Origin: Lates calcarifer
Lineage: Eukaryota; Chordata; Actinopteri; Centropomidae
Assembly: GCF_001640805.2 (NCBI RefSeq)
Contig: NC_066852.1
Coordinates: 12,302,194-12,366,193 of the forward strand
Length of the DNA: 64,000 bases
Direction of reading: 5' to 3'
Of the stretch, positions 1 through 19,235 are shown piece after piece. Position numbers and translations under genes: made by a program. Position 1 is the first letter of the stretch. Every line of letters starts with the position of its first letter. The notes beneath the pieces were generated by a model that saw only the letters and a program-made list of their open reading frames with translations, searched no databases and was not told where the DNA came from.

Positions 1-323
1 TTTACCCCAGTGGACATACAGTATACTGTATATGAATTATATTGTGTTATCCTCTAAATTCCTGTGTAGATTATCATCATCATCTGAGCACATGTTAGCA
101 AGACTATTCCAAGTGCATCCCAACTCCTGACAACATGCTCCCCTTCCTCCCTGATACATTTTGACTGTACTGATGTATTTTCTTATTGGAGTGTAAAATG
201 TTACCTTTGCTCTTTTCCCATTAAGAAAGGAGAGCATCTCATAAACTCATTAAATGAGGACTCATTTAACCTATGCACTGAGCTTAATGAGTTACCCATT
301 TTCCAGTCTCCTTGTCCCAGGTG

Positions 324-3244
<2,921 letters not shown>

Positions 3245-3460
3245 CGCGACCGACCGGCGGGAGGAGGAGGAGGAGGACAGATGTGGGGTTCAAACCTGCT
3301 GTCGGTACGATGTGTCCTTCATGTCAGCGGTTTCCTGCTCAGCAGTGTTACCCACCCCCCACACACTGTACACACTCACGCGACACACACAACACAGCGA
3401 CGCGCATCAGTGCGCGGACATGAGAGCACTTCACGAGCTCCCCGTAAACTCGTAATTCCG
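3245..3460 (-). promoter_or_regulatory. Probable slc25a35 promoter / 5' UTR
   Basis: This stretch lies directly upstream of the slc25a35 ATG on the minus strand. It is visibly richer in CG dinucleotides than its surroundings (cgaccgaccggcgg next to the ATG, then cgacgcgcatcagtgcgcgg near 3400-3418). It also holds a purine tract (gaggaggaggaggagga). Position and composition suggest the 5' UTR and a CpG-type promoter. No TATA box was identified and the start site is not defined. Confidence 0.5.
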
Positions 3461-6400
3461 ATAAACAATTTAGCAAACGTGTCTTAATGTAAACATAATT
3501 GTATTCAGTAAATTCAAGACAGAAATAAATTCAGGCATGGAGTCAGTCGATTTCTTCAAATGTCTTCATATTTCATTATTTTTGCAAGTTTGAAAGTGGT
3601 GTTGTTATTATTTGCCTTCTTGTTGTTTGCTTGGGTTTTATTTTGTCACAATTTATCCCCCCAAGAGAGAGAGAGAGAGAAACATGGATTTAGAGATTTA
3701 CGTTCTAAATATTCAGTCCACTTGGCTATATATTTCACCTTGACAAAAAGACGAACAGCTTACATTCTGTAATTCACAAAAGACAAAATAACATAGGCTA
3801 CATCAGGCATATTTAATTTTACTAACGATACATCGACTAATGACTGATTTCGACATCAGCCTCCGATCTGTTCTGCATCATTTTCATGTCGCAACCGACC
3901 TCTGAATTTCTTAAAAGCTTCCCGTTAGAACCACTGTCCGATGATTGACTTTAGCCAGAAACGTGTTATTAAATGACAAGTTATTTCAGTATTTATGCTT
4001 ACATCAATTTAACATCTAAAGTGCATATCAGATAAAATTGATAAATAAACCGCTAATACAAAATTTTAAATAGACTCATTCACATGGGGTAAGTGTAAGA
4101 ATAATGGAGATAAAAAGTTTTCTTATAAATTTAGAGAAGTGGCCGTACACGTTATGAGTCACCTAAACGTCTCATTTTCGAGATTGGTACCACAGCGTAC
4201 GTTCGGATGACGCGCTTACGCTCAGCCAATGAAAATGGCTCTTTGCCTCCGGTTTTCTTAACGATGGATGGCTGGATTAACAAGATGAGTGAATGGGCGG
4301 CCATATTGCTGCAGTATATCCAGTTCTTCTTGTCTATCCATGGATGGGACCAGTACGTCGAAGAGAGAAACCGGTTTCCACAATCTTCTTCCAGACCGCA
4401 GGCTGCAGCTATAACCTGCCATATCCACATTCTCTTTGTGCGTGTAATGCAATACTTTTAACTATTAAATACTAATACATATATGAGACAGTCGTTGTTA
4501 ATGGCTCATATAACCACAGACTCAGATGTATGAACTCAAGACAGTGATTGACTGTATTGATTGAACAATGATAAATTTGGATTTTGATTCATTTTGTAAC
4601 ATGCAGTCCACAGACCAGTACAGACTTAACTGGCTCACCTTGTTAGTACAGATCCCTTTACAAAAACAGTAATCAAACATACCCATTATTGAAGTCCTTA
4701 CTTCCAAAGATGTCAAGTCAAATATCAGCTCAGAGCAGAGAAGCTGCTGTTCCAGTTGAGGAAAGATTGTCTCTGTGAGAAACTGTCAAAACAAATAAAA
4801 ATCAATTAGCGCTGTGCCTCTAAAAGCCCTCTCGAGACTGAGAGTAAGTCTGTTGGTGGTCTTTTTAGTCCACTGTATATTCAAAAAACACAGATGAACT
4901 GAAACACAGAAGCAGTATTTTGTGGGCATTGTCTCATTTAAATGATTCAGGCTGATTCCAAGCAGTTAAAGGTCATCAATAACATTAAAGGTTGTAAAAA
5001 CTCCTGAGGTCATTTGTGTGGGTCAATTTAAGAATATTTAAACAGAACATAACTTCCATTTCTAGACATTCAACAGCGATAACATCCGACTGGCACACAG
5101 TCCTCAGTATTTCTATTTAAACTCTCTTCAGTGAAGTAAAGTGAGTTCAGGTAAATACTGGGTCACCAGGGCAGCGCCATCACTCTCAATTAGAGATTAT
5201 TGTCCGAGGGAGAACAGTGACTTCCAGTGCTGTTTTTAACCACATCTCTGTTTAATCATCTGAAGAGCACTTACAGCTCAGCTGCCTGAGGATCACAGTC
5301 AACTCAACAACTTGACAACTCCGGTGTGTGTGCAAATGTAATTGGATTTTTACTTTGTAATGAATAAATTAAACAGGAAAAGATTATCCACTTGCCTTAA
5401 AAACAACACCAACGTGTTATTATTTAGTCAAACCAAGTGTAAACTCAGATGATGTTTGATATTTATGTCTCTCCAGGTATAGTGACACTTCTTCTGCGAT
5501 CTCACCTTTCACTTGTATAATGAAAGGGCAGTGATTAGATCTGTGCAGATTTATCAGTATCTTTGAGCTACAGACTAGAATCCTTGTCTGGGTAGGTGGG
5601 TTTGTCGTTCATCACCAACCTGGATTAGACCACAGAGTAAAATCTGATTCACCTCTGCCCTCTTTAAATAAGATTTATGTTCAGGGTCTTTTGAATAGCC
5701 CCAGTCTGATACACAGGACAGGAAATGGGTTTAAACAAGCCTCAATAGGATTGACTATTGACTTTATGGTTCAGCTAAACTGTTCCTTCTGTCTTATCAT
5801 CATTTAACCTGTTTTTCTTTCAGAATGTATGTGCTTTCCTATGCACAAAATATCATCAAAGTCCTGTCTGGCCAAAAAAAATCTATTTTTTGACAGTCCC
5901 GGATGGTGGCACTATAAAACTGAACTCAATCACATGTGGATGACAAAAAATACCAAACCACTCTCCACAGTTCTTAGTCTAAACTGTCCATTATTTTCTT
6001 TTAAAACTTTTTAAAACCTGCACACATGAGCACATTTTACTTTGCTTTGGCTCATTTCTCACAACAGAGTTTTTAACATGCAAAACTCTTAAAGCAAAGA
6101 GCAAAACTCACTTGCTAAAATCTTACATTTCAAAAAAAAAAAAAATGCTGAACTTCCATACAAAAATAAAAAACTCTAAATCACATGTTCAGACTTCAGA
6201 ATACAGCCACCTCATATTAGCACATATTTCAGTGCTTATTACTCAGTGTACAGACCACAGAATCAGTGCAACATATTATTATTATTACATGATTGTCATA
6301 ACATGATCAGAGCTGCAACTTGATTGCTGAATACCTCACCACTACTGCAATACATTCTAAATCTATGGTGGAAATTGAAAAAGAAAGGAAATTTCCTGCC

Positions 6401-7499
6401 TTTTCCTTGCCTTTTTGCCATGTGTTGAGTGTCTATTATAGTTGTGTAAATTTTTGTTCACAGTAATGTTATCAGTTGTCAGTTAACTGTATTTTACATG
6501 ATTTAACTCACAAGTGGTTGAAATAAGGCTTAGTGTATTGAATAGAAACAAACTTTGTGGTCGATACGGAGCAGAAAAAGTCAACACAGCCACGATCACG
6601 TCTTTTACCTTGTAAGAATGTAGGATTTACTTTGTTGCTTTGTTTGAATATACCATGCAGTGTTGAATGGTACGCAAACTGAAACTCTGTGGTTTGGACT
6701 GTAAAATACTGCAAATGACTTCCTCACAGGCTCAGCACGTGTTAGTCTGCCTGTGCAAACCATAGCGTGACAGTGCACTGCACACTGGCCTCTATGAATT
6801 TCCCCTTCTTTTCCATTCATAGCTACATTGCCTGTTTTCAGCAGCTAATTGATGCAAGCAGCTTTGTGTTTGTGATCACAAATGATCAGTTATTTCATCT
6901 GCAACAGGTGCTCTGATATAGTTTCTCTGCTGTTTGACATCGTGTCCATCCTCTTAAGCTACATGATCTAAATCCCTCTTCTCCCTTTCCTCAACCGCCT
7001 GTTTAATCCTCTCACCTGAAATTTACCCACATGATTTATCTCTCCCTTGCACATGCATGTATAAATACCTCTGGATTCATGTGTAGCATCCACAGTGAAT
7101 GTGAACAGTATTTTATACATACAGTAACAGCTCATACAGACATACAATAGTTCAAAGATTAGGCTGTGTTAGCATTTGTGCTGCAGGGTTGTGCTCTTAG
7201 ACACCTACGGGGGATAATCTACTTTCAATGTGCAATCTGGTTCTGAGCTGAACTGTCACTTGACAGACAAAACAAAGTCAAAACTATGGTGAATTTACTT
7301 TGCTGCATGTCTCAGCCTTCATCATTTCTCAATGGTATGATTCAAAACACAGCATCCTGGACAAGGAAAGCAGGAAAATGATCAATCAAGAATAGCATCA
7401 GTTAAGAGTCAAATTTCATAATTTTTGTTCTTCTTTATGTGAAATGTGCTATCCTTGAAACCAAGAATACATTTTGTATCTAACAGTTAAATGATTTTT
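3461..7499. other. Intergenic region between slc25a35 and grk1; no gene supported
   Basis: About 4 kb without an open reading frame that resembles a protein. It is mostly AT-rich with short homopolymers and a small (GA)n run near 3667-3680. One part stands out: 4149-4445 is dense in CG dinucleotides and contains a CCAAT box and a GGCGGCCAT (YY1-like) motif. Short ORFs there on both strands match no family I recognise. The rest (4450-7499) shows nothing I can assign. Confidence 0.5.
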
Positions 7500-7500
7500 T

Positions 7501-7869
7501 ATTACTGAGTTAGAGCAGGATTCCTCATCAGTAATCACTACTGTTGCTGAGTTACACTAATTGCTTCAGCTGAGTTGCTCCCTCCAATAACGTAGGGTGT
7601 AATCCTCACCAGCTAATGAACTACCAAGTAGGATTTGAGGCACAGAGTAAACCTCGACCCGATGCCTCAACCTTTTCAGCACACCTTGAACACACCCTCT
7701 GAAGATCCTGAAGACGGAGGACAGTGATGAATTCAATTTGTTCTGGCTGATGGAAGACAAGGGAACAAAAGAAGAGAGGAAAATATTTCTTGGATGATAC
7801 CCAGTCCCTGTCGGATTTAATTTGTTGCATTTAAGTCATCATTTGACCCTTCTGCAGCAAGAAAGTACG
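7501..7869 (+). promoter_or_regulatory. Candidate grk1 promoter and non-coding first exon
   Basis: The grk1 coding exon is preceded at 9579 by an acceptor inside the 5' UTR, so a non-coding exon must lie upstream. At 7869 there is a strong donor (ACG then GTGAGT). Upstream, within about 350 bases, are a TAATCAC (7532), a TGCTGA half-MARE (7545-7550), a CCAAT (7583), a TAATCC (7600-7605, the CRX/OTX consensus) and a second GCTGA near 7568. TAATCC plus TGCTGA half-sites is the typical combination at CRX- and NRL-driven photoreceptor promoters. This fits a rhodopsin kinase gene but is inferred from motifs only. The exon's 5' end is unknown. Confidence 0.4.
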
Positions 7870-9578
7870 GTGAGTGCTGCTGTATCAACATTCATTTTAC
7901 CAGAAACTGTATCATAAATACTGTCTTTTTAATTAGGATATTGTGTGGAGAACTATCTATTGATTAGGCTGCTGATGTTATTTATCGGTGTTGCTATCTC
8001 ACATGAAACATTCACACAATCAAGATCTGCTCATGTTTTCAAAACCAAAGTATTACAGAACTCAAATTTAAAAACAAAATCCTGACAGTCTTAGCAATTT
8101 TAACCCTCCTTCTCTCCCTCATTGTCTAAATCAAATAATATAAAGGTTGCTTATTTTGATATATTTATATTTTATATATAATATATATTATTATATAAAA
8201 GCTACACTAAAATACACATACCAATAATAACATTTTATGTGTGATAAGAGCATCACTGTTTGAGTGGTCCACCTGTTTAAACAAATTTAAAGGCAAGTCT
8301 AAAAATGTAGGTTAATTAACAACAAGGTCAATCATCTAGATGTAAATCTCTGGTATCAACAGTCAGTGTTAATTGGATTATGTTGAGTCAGGAAAGCAGC
8401 TACTCAGCCAACGGTATCACTTTTAGCACCACATGTACCAGGTCAAGACAGAGTAGCTTATACACATGAAATATACACCAAGACAGACTTAACACACTTT
8501 ACATTTCCTATCCCATTGATGCGGGGCAGTGTATTTTTCCTGTCCACAAAGGGCTCAGCATGCCATGTGATATCATATAGAGTTACTGCAGTAAAGATAA
8601 ATAATGTTTATTTGGAGCTGTTATCTTTTTTATAATCTAATACTTCCATACTTTGGTTTCAGTCCTTCAGGGTAAACATTATGTTTCAGAATGGGAAGTG
8701 AACCATTTGATCAGGGAGGTAATGTGGAGAAAAGACAGAAAGGAACCAGGCTGAGGAAGTGAAAACATCTTGGGCTGCCCAGTGTGAGCTAATGCTCTCC
8801 TTCCTGAGCTTGCCGCTCCCCAAATCCCTAACCTTACCTGAGCACGTGCACATGCAAGTGCATGCAAGCTTAATTTCCTCCCCTGTCCGTAGCATTGGAA
8901 ATTTTAAAAAGCCCTCGTCCATGACTTTTGTATTTTGAACAGCAGGGTGCAGCATATCACAACATTATTTTCTCTCCACCTTTAATATTTTCCATAATGA
9001 ATCTAGAGAAAGTTACCCTGCAGTCATTATGACTCTCTCAATCAGTAAATGTCAGAGACAGGCTGTGTACATGAGACACACCTGAGGAAAATTTGTATAC
9101 TGACAAAGTACATGTTCAAACAAAATAATCCATGTAATACACCCAGTATTGCTGGCTGATGACATACATAATAATAATATGAGAATAATATATAATGTGA
9201 TAATATTTAACTATCACAAGAAATTAATCTAATGTATTGTAATAAAGGTTTTAACTGTGATAGTCTGTTAAAGAAAATCAGAGACATTAAGGATACAGTG
9301 TGACAGTGTGAAGATCCACTGAGTAGTTTCATTAGAACAACTTAATACACAGACTATACACTGAATGTTGTGGGAGTTAGCATCCTGGTGTTATAGATTT
9401 GATAAGGCTGATTTATGGCCGTCTTAATATGGAAATAAAAGGAATTTGGGTTTGGTAAATATAATAACACGTTATGTTTGTAAGTGTAATACAATGTAAG
9501 AGCAACTGCCAGGTGCAGAACAGAGACATATTTCAGAATTGTCATTGACTTTTCTCTCTGTTTTGTGTGTGTCTCACA

Positions 9579-9593
9579 GACAAAAGTGCAGCC
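9579..9593 (+). other. Splice acceptor and 5' UTR immediately before the grk1 ATG
   Basis: A pyrimidine-rich tract ending in CTCACAG (acceptor AG at 9578-9579) lies 15 bases upstream of the grk1 start codon, so the ATG sits near the beginning of its exon and a non-coding exon precedes it. The context GCAGCCATGG is a good Kozak match, which supports this start. Confidence 0.6.
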
Positions 9594-13332
<3,739 letters not shown>

Positions 13333-13658
13333 GTTAGAGCAACAGATGGCAACAGAGCGAATAAAAAAAAAGAGACAGAATATCTATCGAAATTGAGCAA
13401 ATTTAGTACGTGCTTGTTTGGTGTCACTGACTTATTTTGTCAACTCCATTCAAATCAATGAGAGCAGGCTAAATAACAGAAACACCTCTCTTTATAATGC
13501 AATACAGGTCAGTATCACCACAGACTTCATCCTCCAAAATTATCACAGTTGAATCAACACCTCTTTAACATGGTTTCAATAAAAAAAACTGAAAAAACTG
13601 AACATTATAACCTTTATGAAGGAGCATTAATTTATTTATATATAATAACAACAGAATG

Positions 13659-13662
<4 letters not shown>

Positions 13663-13744
<82 letters not shown>
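13663..13744. repeat. (TA)n microsatellite, about 41 units
   Basis: An uninterrupted TA dinucleotide run of about 82 bases in the 3' flank of grk1, inside or just beyond the 3' UTR. It is perfectly alternating and so could extrude a cruciform. A tract like this is likely to be length-variable and prone to sequencing error. Confidence 0.97.
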
Positions 13745-13747
<3 letters not shown>

Positions 13748-14159
13748 TTTATAGTGTTACTGTTAAAGTGACAGCATGGTTAAATATCACATAGTTTAAT
13801 CATGTAACACTGTAAATATGGTCTCACTATTAATGATTGCTGTAATCTTATTGTATATGTAATTATTTTTGTTTAGTAATCACAGCTGAATTGGATAAAA
13901 ATCATTTTGTTTAGACACCACATGCAATGTTTATCTAATATAAATTATTTGGATCAAAGGAAAAAATGTTGTAGTGTCATTGTAATGTTATGTAATTACT
14001 GTTTATTTATGTATTATATAACAAACAGTCTATAAGCTGGATGAGTTAAAACTAATCAATAAAATCTTGCAAAGCACAAATGCTTGTGTTTGTTCTCCTC
14101 CCTGTGGCTTTATTGTCTACATCAGTGTCTTTATATGAGGTTGTCAACAAACAAGGAAA

Positions 14160-14240
14160 TGCAAAAAAAAAAAGAAAAAAAAAAGAAGGAAAGAAAAGTC
14201 AAAATTTATTTATTTATATATAGCGCCAATTCAAAGAAAA
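14160..14240. repeat. A-rich tract and a fragment of a fish dispersed repeat
   Basis: An A-rich run (14164-14195) is followed by TTTATTTATATATAGCGCCAATTCA (within 14208-14232). This resembles the opening of a dispersed repeat abundant in percomorph genomes, a longer copy of which lies at 16625-16850. The fragment breaks off after about 35 bases. Family assignment is from memory of the consensus. Confidence 0.5.
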
Positions 14241-15839
14241 GAGAAGAAAACTGAAAATAGTCAATTTCATTCATCATGAATTTGATGGAATGGAATGATG
14301 GTAATTGCCATAACCTACATTGATAATACATGCTGTATTTGATCAGCACTTGAAGGGACAGCAGATCAGAAAAAAAAAAAAAACTCATATGGGCCATTTT
14401 CACAGTTACATCAAGCTATTATATCATTTAGGTATGAGGACTTTTAGGATAAGGAGCAAATGGACAGACTGAATTTACAATATATAAAAACTATGAAAGC
14501 ACTCAGCAAGCCTCAGTGCTTATCAAACCTGTATATGACAGCAAGGGTCTTATGCATATCAGGTGTATTGAGCAGTATATTTTATTTAATCGTTTTACTG
14601 TTTTTGAATCTCTTTATTAGTATATGGTGTAAGAGTGCTCTGCAAATAAGGCTGAGTTTAAAAAGCTTTCATGATATGAGATTTCATGATTTGGGAGTAC
14701 CACTACAGATAGATGATTGGTCGTCTGTGCAAACAGCTCATTATGACGTCTGTGCAGATTCTCGGTCATGGGGGTCATAGTTATCCAAGAAAAGCTGGAT
14801 TGAGGGCAACTGAACTTGGTTGTAGATACTTAAGTCATTATGTTTTATTATTCAGTAACATATGAGACAGCATCAGTTATTTCAGCAAATTCCCCAAAAT
14901 GACATGTTAGTATTCACTAACAAAGCCCCTCTATTGGCTGTAGTAATTATGATGGGAGATTTTTTTTAATTTAATTTTATTTATTTATTTTTTGCCTAAA
15001 TGTAACCAAACTTTGCCATAGCATTATCACATCATAAATGTTATTTATTTATTTTTCAACAGTGATTATTAATAGTTAATCTGTAGCATATCTCTTAAAT
15101 AAGGAAACGGTTCTAGACAAATTACACATATGGTTGTTTAGGTTGGAGGACTTGCTGAGATACACCTTTAACTTGATAAAATACTGGACAGCTTGAGGGG
15201 AACATCAATGAAATTTTGTGGAGATTAAAAAGTTGTCCTACATTGAAACATTATATAATTATGTTAATGTGACCCATTAATTAAGACTTCTCCAACATGA
15301 CATTTGAAACTGTTACTTTTGAACAAACCAGGCGGCATAACAAACCACAATAAAACGTAATAAAAAGTGTTTTTATACTATATGTAAAACTGACAGGTCC
15401 TCTCTTTGATGCTCTGTCATAAAGAAATGCTACACATTTCTGTTTTGGTCAAATAATAAGTGAGATCATAACCACACCTGTTGACGTTTATGAACCACAG
15501 CTCACTTTAGGTTTATCTTTGATTTTAATTGTAAAGTAACACTGAGAGCAATTCAGCAGTAAATATGAAGATAAGATTATAGATATATATGTCTCTCAGA
15601 CTGAATCTGAAGACTATTGTACTTAAACATAAAATTCATAGTTATGTTCTAACCATTGACAGCAGCAGCACCTCAAAGTTTCCGATAAAAGATTGTGGAT
15701 ATCAAACACTGCATTCCTTTTATCTGTGAGTTCAGACTTTATCTTAATGATATGAAGACAGCTACATTTTCAATGGAGAAACTAAATCTAAAAGCAAATC
15801 AATTTTGACCACCTATAATTAGCTGTTTAACATGACTAA

Positions 15840-16262
15840 TTGTCTATAGTCTTGCTAGCAGCTCTGTGAGGCTAATGCTTACAATGCTAATATGCTCACA
15901 ACACTGACATGCTGATGTTTAGCAGGTGTGATGTTTACCATCTTAGTATGCTAACAAGCACATTAGCACTAGGTACAAAGTACAGCTGTGGCTGGAGAGA
16001 ATGTCAGTGTTGTAGGTACTGTATTAGTATTAGACAAATTGAAAATTTTGATATTGCTGTCAATTGATTACAGTTCATCCTGAGGGAGACATGGATACTC
16101 ATATGAAATTTTATGGCAACCCATCCAGCACAAAAGTCATTAAGATTCATCCTCAGAGGACCAGGAATGTCTGTACAAAATTTCATGATGATGAGATATT
16201 TCAGTCTGAGCCAAAGTGCTGGAGAGACTGACAGATAGACAGCCAGCTCAGTACTGTCATCC
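15840..16262 (+). repeat. Dispersed fish repeat (gctaaca/gcatgcta-rich non-autonomous element)
   Basis: The segment begins with repeated gctaat/tgctaac words. It then contains phrases such as TACAGTTCATCCTGAGGG, AAATTTCATGATGATGAG and GAGATATTTCAGTCTGAGCC. These match a very common percomorph interspersed element, probably a non-autonomous DNA transposon. A second copy in the opposite orientation lies at 46715-47222. No coding capacity. The family name is not known to me with certainty. Confidence 0.7.
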
Positions 16263-16624
16263 ACAGAATTATGCTGTTTTCATGGCTAAAAACCATTGTT
16301 ATAATTCAGATTAAATGTTGCATCACACAAGCCCAACAACTACATGATGGTTTTCTATTCAAATAAATGATATTTCAGAGCTTCTCTATGTGTGTTTGTG
16401 TGGTTGAGAGAGTGACACAGAGACAGAGACACAGGGAGCTGTCATCTTAGCTGTTGATTATATTTGATTGATAAGACCAGGTATTGAAGCAGTGACTTCA
16501 CCGAAACTCTATTACATACAATACACAAATACTGACTGTTCAAAGTTATACAAACATCATATTATTTAAACAGCTTTTACTGAAAGCACATTACTGAACC
16601 CACACATGAATCATAATCTAAATT

Positions 16625-16850
16625 TAGCTCAGTCAATTTTATTTACATAGCACCAAGTCATGACAGAAGTTATCTTAGGACCCTTTTTATATATAGCAGG
16701 TCTAGACTGTACTCTTTGTAATAACCTTTACAGAGACCCAACATTCCCCCGTGATCAAGCACTTTTCGACAGTGTCAAGGAAAAACTCCCTTTAAATGGG
16801 AAGAGACCTCACGCAGAACCAGGCTCTAAGCTTGGGATGGGCGAAAGGGA
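16625..16850 (+). repeat. Dispersed fish repeat (GGAAAAACTCCCTTTAA-type element)
   Basis: Recognised by the opening TTTATTTACATAGCACCAAGTC and the internal AGGAAAAACTCCCTTTAAA followed by AAGAGACCTCACGCAGAACC and a caggctc end. I know this order from a repeat found throughout percomorph genomes. The small ORF crossing it (16660-16914) is repeat sequence rather than a gene. Confidence 0.75.
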
Positions 16851-18989
16851 GTGTCATTTACTAATCGTCATCATTTTGTACCTGACTGCGGGTATTGTCA
16901 CATGGTCACATTAATGCTGCTGTTAGGGTCGCTTCTTCCATATTAGATTTCATGATGATTTAAGGATGGCTTAAGTAATTTAAGAAAAGAAATATTTAAA
17001 ATGTTGTATTTACTCTCTGTTCATTACATACACATGACTGCAAGAAAAATCTAAGTACTGTTTTTGAATCATTGTAACATGTATAATTTTACAAGAGTAT
17101 TCATGAGTATTCAACTCCAAACACTGACCTCTAAAAGAAACTACAGTGACAAGTCTTATCAATAAAAGTGGATAAAGCTAATTATAAAAATGATAATAGT
17201 AACACTACTAATAATCCATCACATTTTTATGTTGAATGGGACAAAATTCAAGTTCAAACCTCTCTGTGAAAATGTGGTAAATATTCATTACCAAGGAATA
17301 TACAGCAGATTAACATGTTACAAATGTTGCATCAAATTGTCATATTTCTTCAAAGCAGTTTAGCATCTCTCCTCTCAGCAGTCCTCTCCAACTAGCCTGC
17401 TTGAGTATCCAGTCATGAATTAACTTAATGTCTAAAAATAAATGACCAAAAGATTTAAAATTATTGTAGCTGGTCTTGGTTAAGTAGTTGATGTCTCTAA
17501 CAGCAGTGGCGACTTTGGGCCACAGGCAGTGTAAAAGGCTGAAAACCTAAAGCCATTTCATGGTTGTTTTATGTGAACTTTCCCTTTAAGGCGGGAGGTC
17601 AATGCGGACACAACTGAATAAACATCTCAGCTGAATGAGGGAAGGGCAAGGAAATAAAACATTAACAGACAAAAGATTATGAGTTAAAGCCTGAGTGTCT
17701 GTTCAGTACTGTAAGTATATGACAGTACTTTGAACTGTGCCTCTGATTACTGGTCAGCAGAGAATTCACGTTTGATAAGATACAGACTGTAAATGATGAG
17801 TTTGAAGTTTCTCCTAAACAAAGATTGCTTGACTCAAACAAAGTATAAACATCTTTATCTGCATCTAAAAGTCATCTTCACAGCATATTGGTGAGCTCTA
17901 CACAGTACAAGAATAAACACTGAATATAAAATTGTACTAGTATTATAACATCTTGCACTTTTGCACACTTCCATATGTTGCTTAATGTATAGAGACCACC
18001 AATTAATTCTGAGGGTGTGCTAGAACAACCTGGCCTTCAGCCAACTTCTTTTAGTTGACAGCACTGTAATATGTAAACACAACATTTCAAAAGACAGACA
18101 ACATTGCTAAATCTATACAATCCAGTACAAAAAATGTATTTGCAAAGAGCAAGAATTTCAATTCATCTTTTGTCCTGTTTCAGACTCGTTAATGCTTAAC
18201 CATTAGTAAAATAGACAATTTCTGCCTTCGATAAATCACCCACCAACCACTTGTTACTCAGCTCTCTGTGATTGCTCTGCCCTCTATTCAGTATTTTCAC
18301 ATAAGTATTTACTTAAGGAACTTGAAATGACCTCCCTAAAATCACAAGCTACCAATTCCTCAAAAGGCTAGATAGGTAGGAAGACAAGATGATGTGAGCA
18401 ACCAAAAAAAGAAGAATGATACACACAGTGGAAAACCTACAGTGCAATATGAGCATCTCTTCAGAAGATGTTTTACAATTATTAACCACATATTTAAACC
18501 TTTCTCTGATTGACTTGAAACATCCTGCACATAGGTATAATACATTTTGCAGTGATGACTACAGTGATCCTCAGAGGCTTCTTAAAACACTACTAGAGAA
18601 CAAAAGAATGAAGTGTTGTGATAACTGCCTCCTGAAGAAGCTTCAAAAGTATGTCAAAGCAGTGCCAAAGGACTCCAGTCTTTTAAAGCTGTGATAACTG
18701 TTTTACAAGGGATCATTTCTACCTCTGCTGCCAATCAAGAGAGAGAAAAAAGCTCAGTGTATACTTACATTTCTATGGTAACGTGCCAGGCACATGAAAT
18801 GTCATCAATTTTGGGCGGGAATAGAAGACTTATAATGTAGCAACAGCCAGCAAATCAATGTTCAAATTAGTCCAGGTTTCAGTGCATGAGAAAAAAATCA
18901 GTGAGTCAGTTCTCACACTCCCAAAATGTATATCAGATCCAGAAGCTGCGAATAGAGCTCCTCACACAGGCAATATCTATTTAGTTTTG

Positions 18990-19003
18990 CTAATTATTAA
19001 TAG
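18990..19003 (+). promoter_or_regulatory. HNF1-like palindrome upstream of claudin exon 1A
   Basis: CTAATTATTAAT resembles the HNF1 palindrome GTTAATNATTAAC. It lies about 16-29 bases before the 19019 start codon. A weaker version (ATTAATCATTGAT, near 20724-20736) precedes exon 1B. HNF1 sites would fit gut or kidney expression of a claudin-15-type gene. Evidence is motif only, and AT-rich DNA gives such matches by chance. Confidence 0.25.
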
Positions 19004-19018
19004 AAAACTACTTTCAAG

Positions 19019-19235
19019 ATGAAAGAGATCATCGAGGTTATAGCACTTTTTCTAGGTTTTGTAAGCTGGATATTGATTCTCGTATCACTACAAGATCAGT
19101 ATTGGAAAGAATCCACCACAGAAGGCAGCGTAATTACAACCTCCACAATCTATGAAAACCTATGGATGTCCTGTGCAAGTGACTCAACAGGAATCTATAA
19201 CTGTCGAGACTTTCCATCCCTTTTTGCTCTTCCAG
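19019..19235 (+). CDS. Alternative or orphan first exon of the claudin-15-like gene (exon 1A)
   Basis: An intact 217-base claudin first exon: ATG, first membrane helix, and the first extracellular loop with its signature ([19 protein letters not shown], then CRDFPSLFALPG), followed by a good donor (CCAG then GTAAGT). It is exactly as long as exon 1B (20918-21134) and ends in the same phase (+1). It could therefore splice to the shared exon 2 at 22097 without changing frame. No copies of exons 2-5 lie between it and exon 1B. The pore-lining acidic residues seen in claudin-15 (E in ENLW, D in ASD, D in CRDF) are kept, while the helix and the start of the loop differ (QDQYWKESTTEGS versus [13 protein letters not shown]). 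Either an alternative first exon, as in claudin-10, or the remnant of a tandem duplicate; an open frame and donor favour function. Confidence 0.75.

Larger units (their letters stand above)
13745..18980. other. Intergenic region between grk1 and the claudin gene; repeats, no gene supported
   Basis: About 5 kb of AT-rich DNA. It contains the end of the grk1 3' region (an AATAAA near 14056 could be its polyadenylation signal), two dispersed repeats (15840-16262 and 16625-16850), A/T homopolymer tracts and no convincing exon. The longest frame (18416-18694) has no recognisable domain and no splice-linked partner. It is therefore treated as chance. Confidence 0.5.

Noticed and set aside
4152..4461. 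Overlapping open frames on both strands in the CpG-dense island
   Set aside because: CG-rich DNA lengthens frames by chance; none of the translations looks like a protein domain. Kept only as a regulatory candidate.
13549..13794. 81-codon frame rich in Tyr-Ile
   Set aside because: Produced by the (TA)n microsatellite.
18416..18694. 92-codon frame upstream of the claudin exons
   Set aside because: Considered as a small gene because of paired cysteines, but no family match and no splice or promoter evidence.
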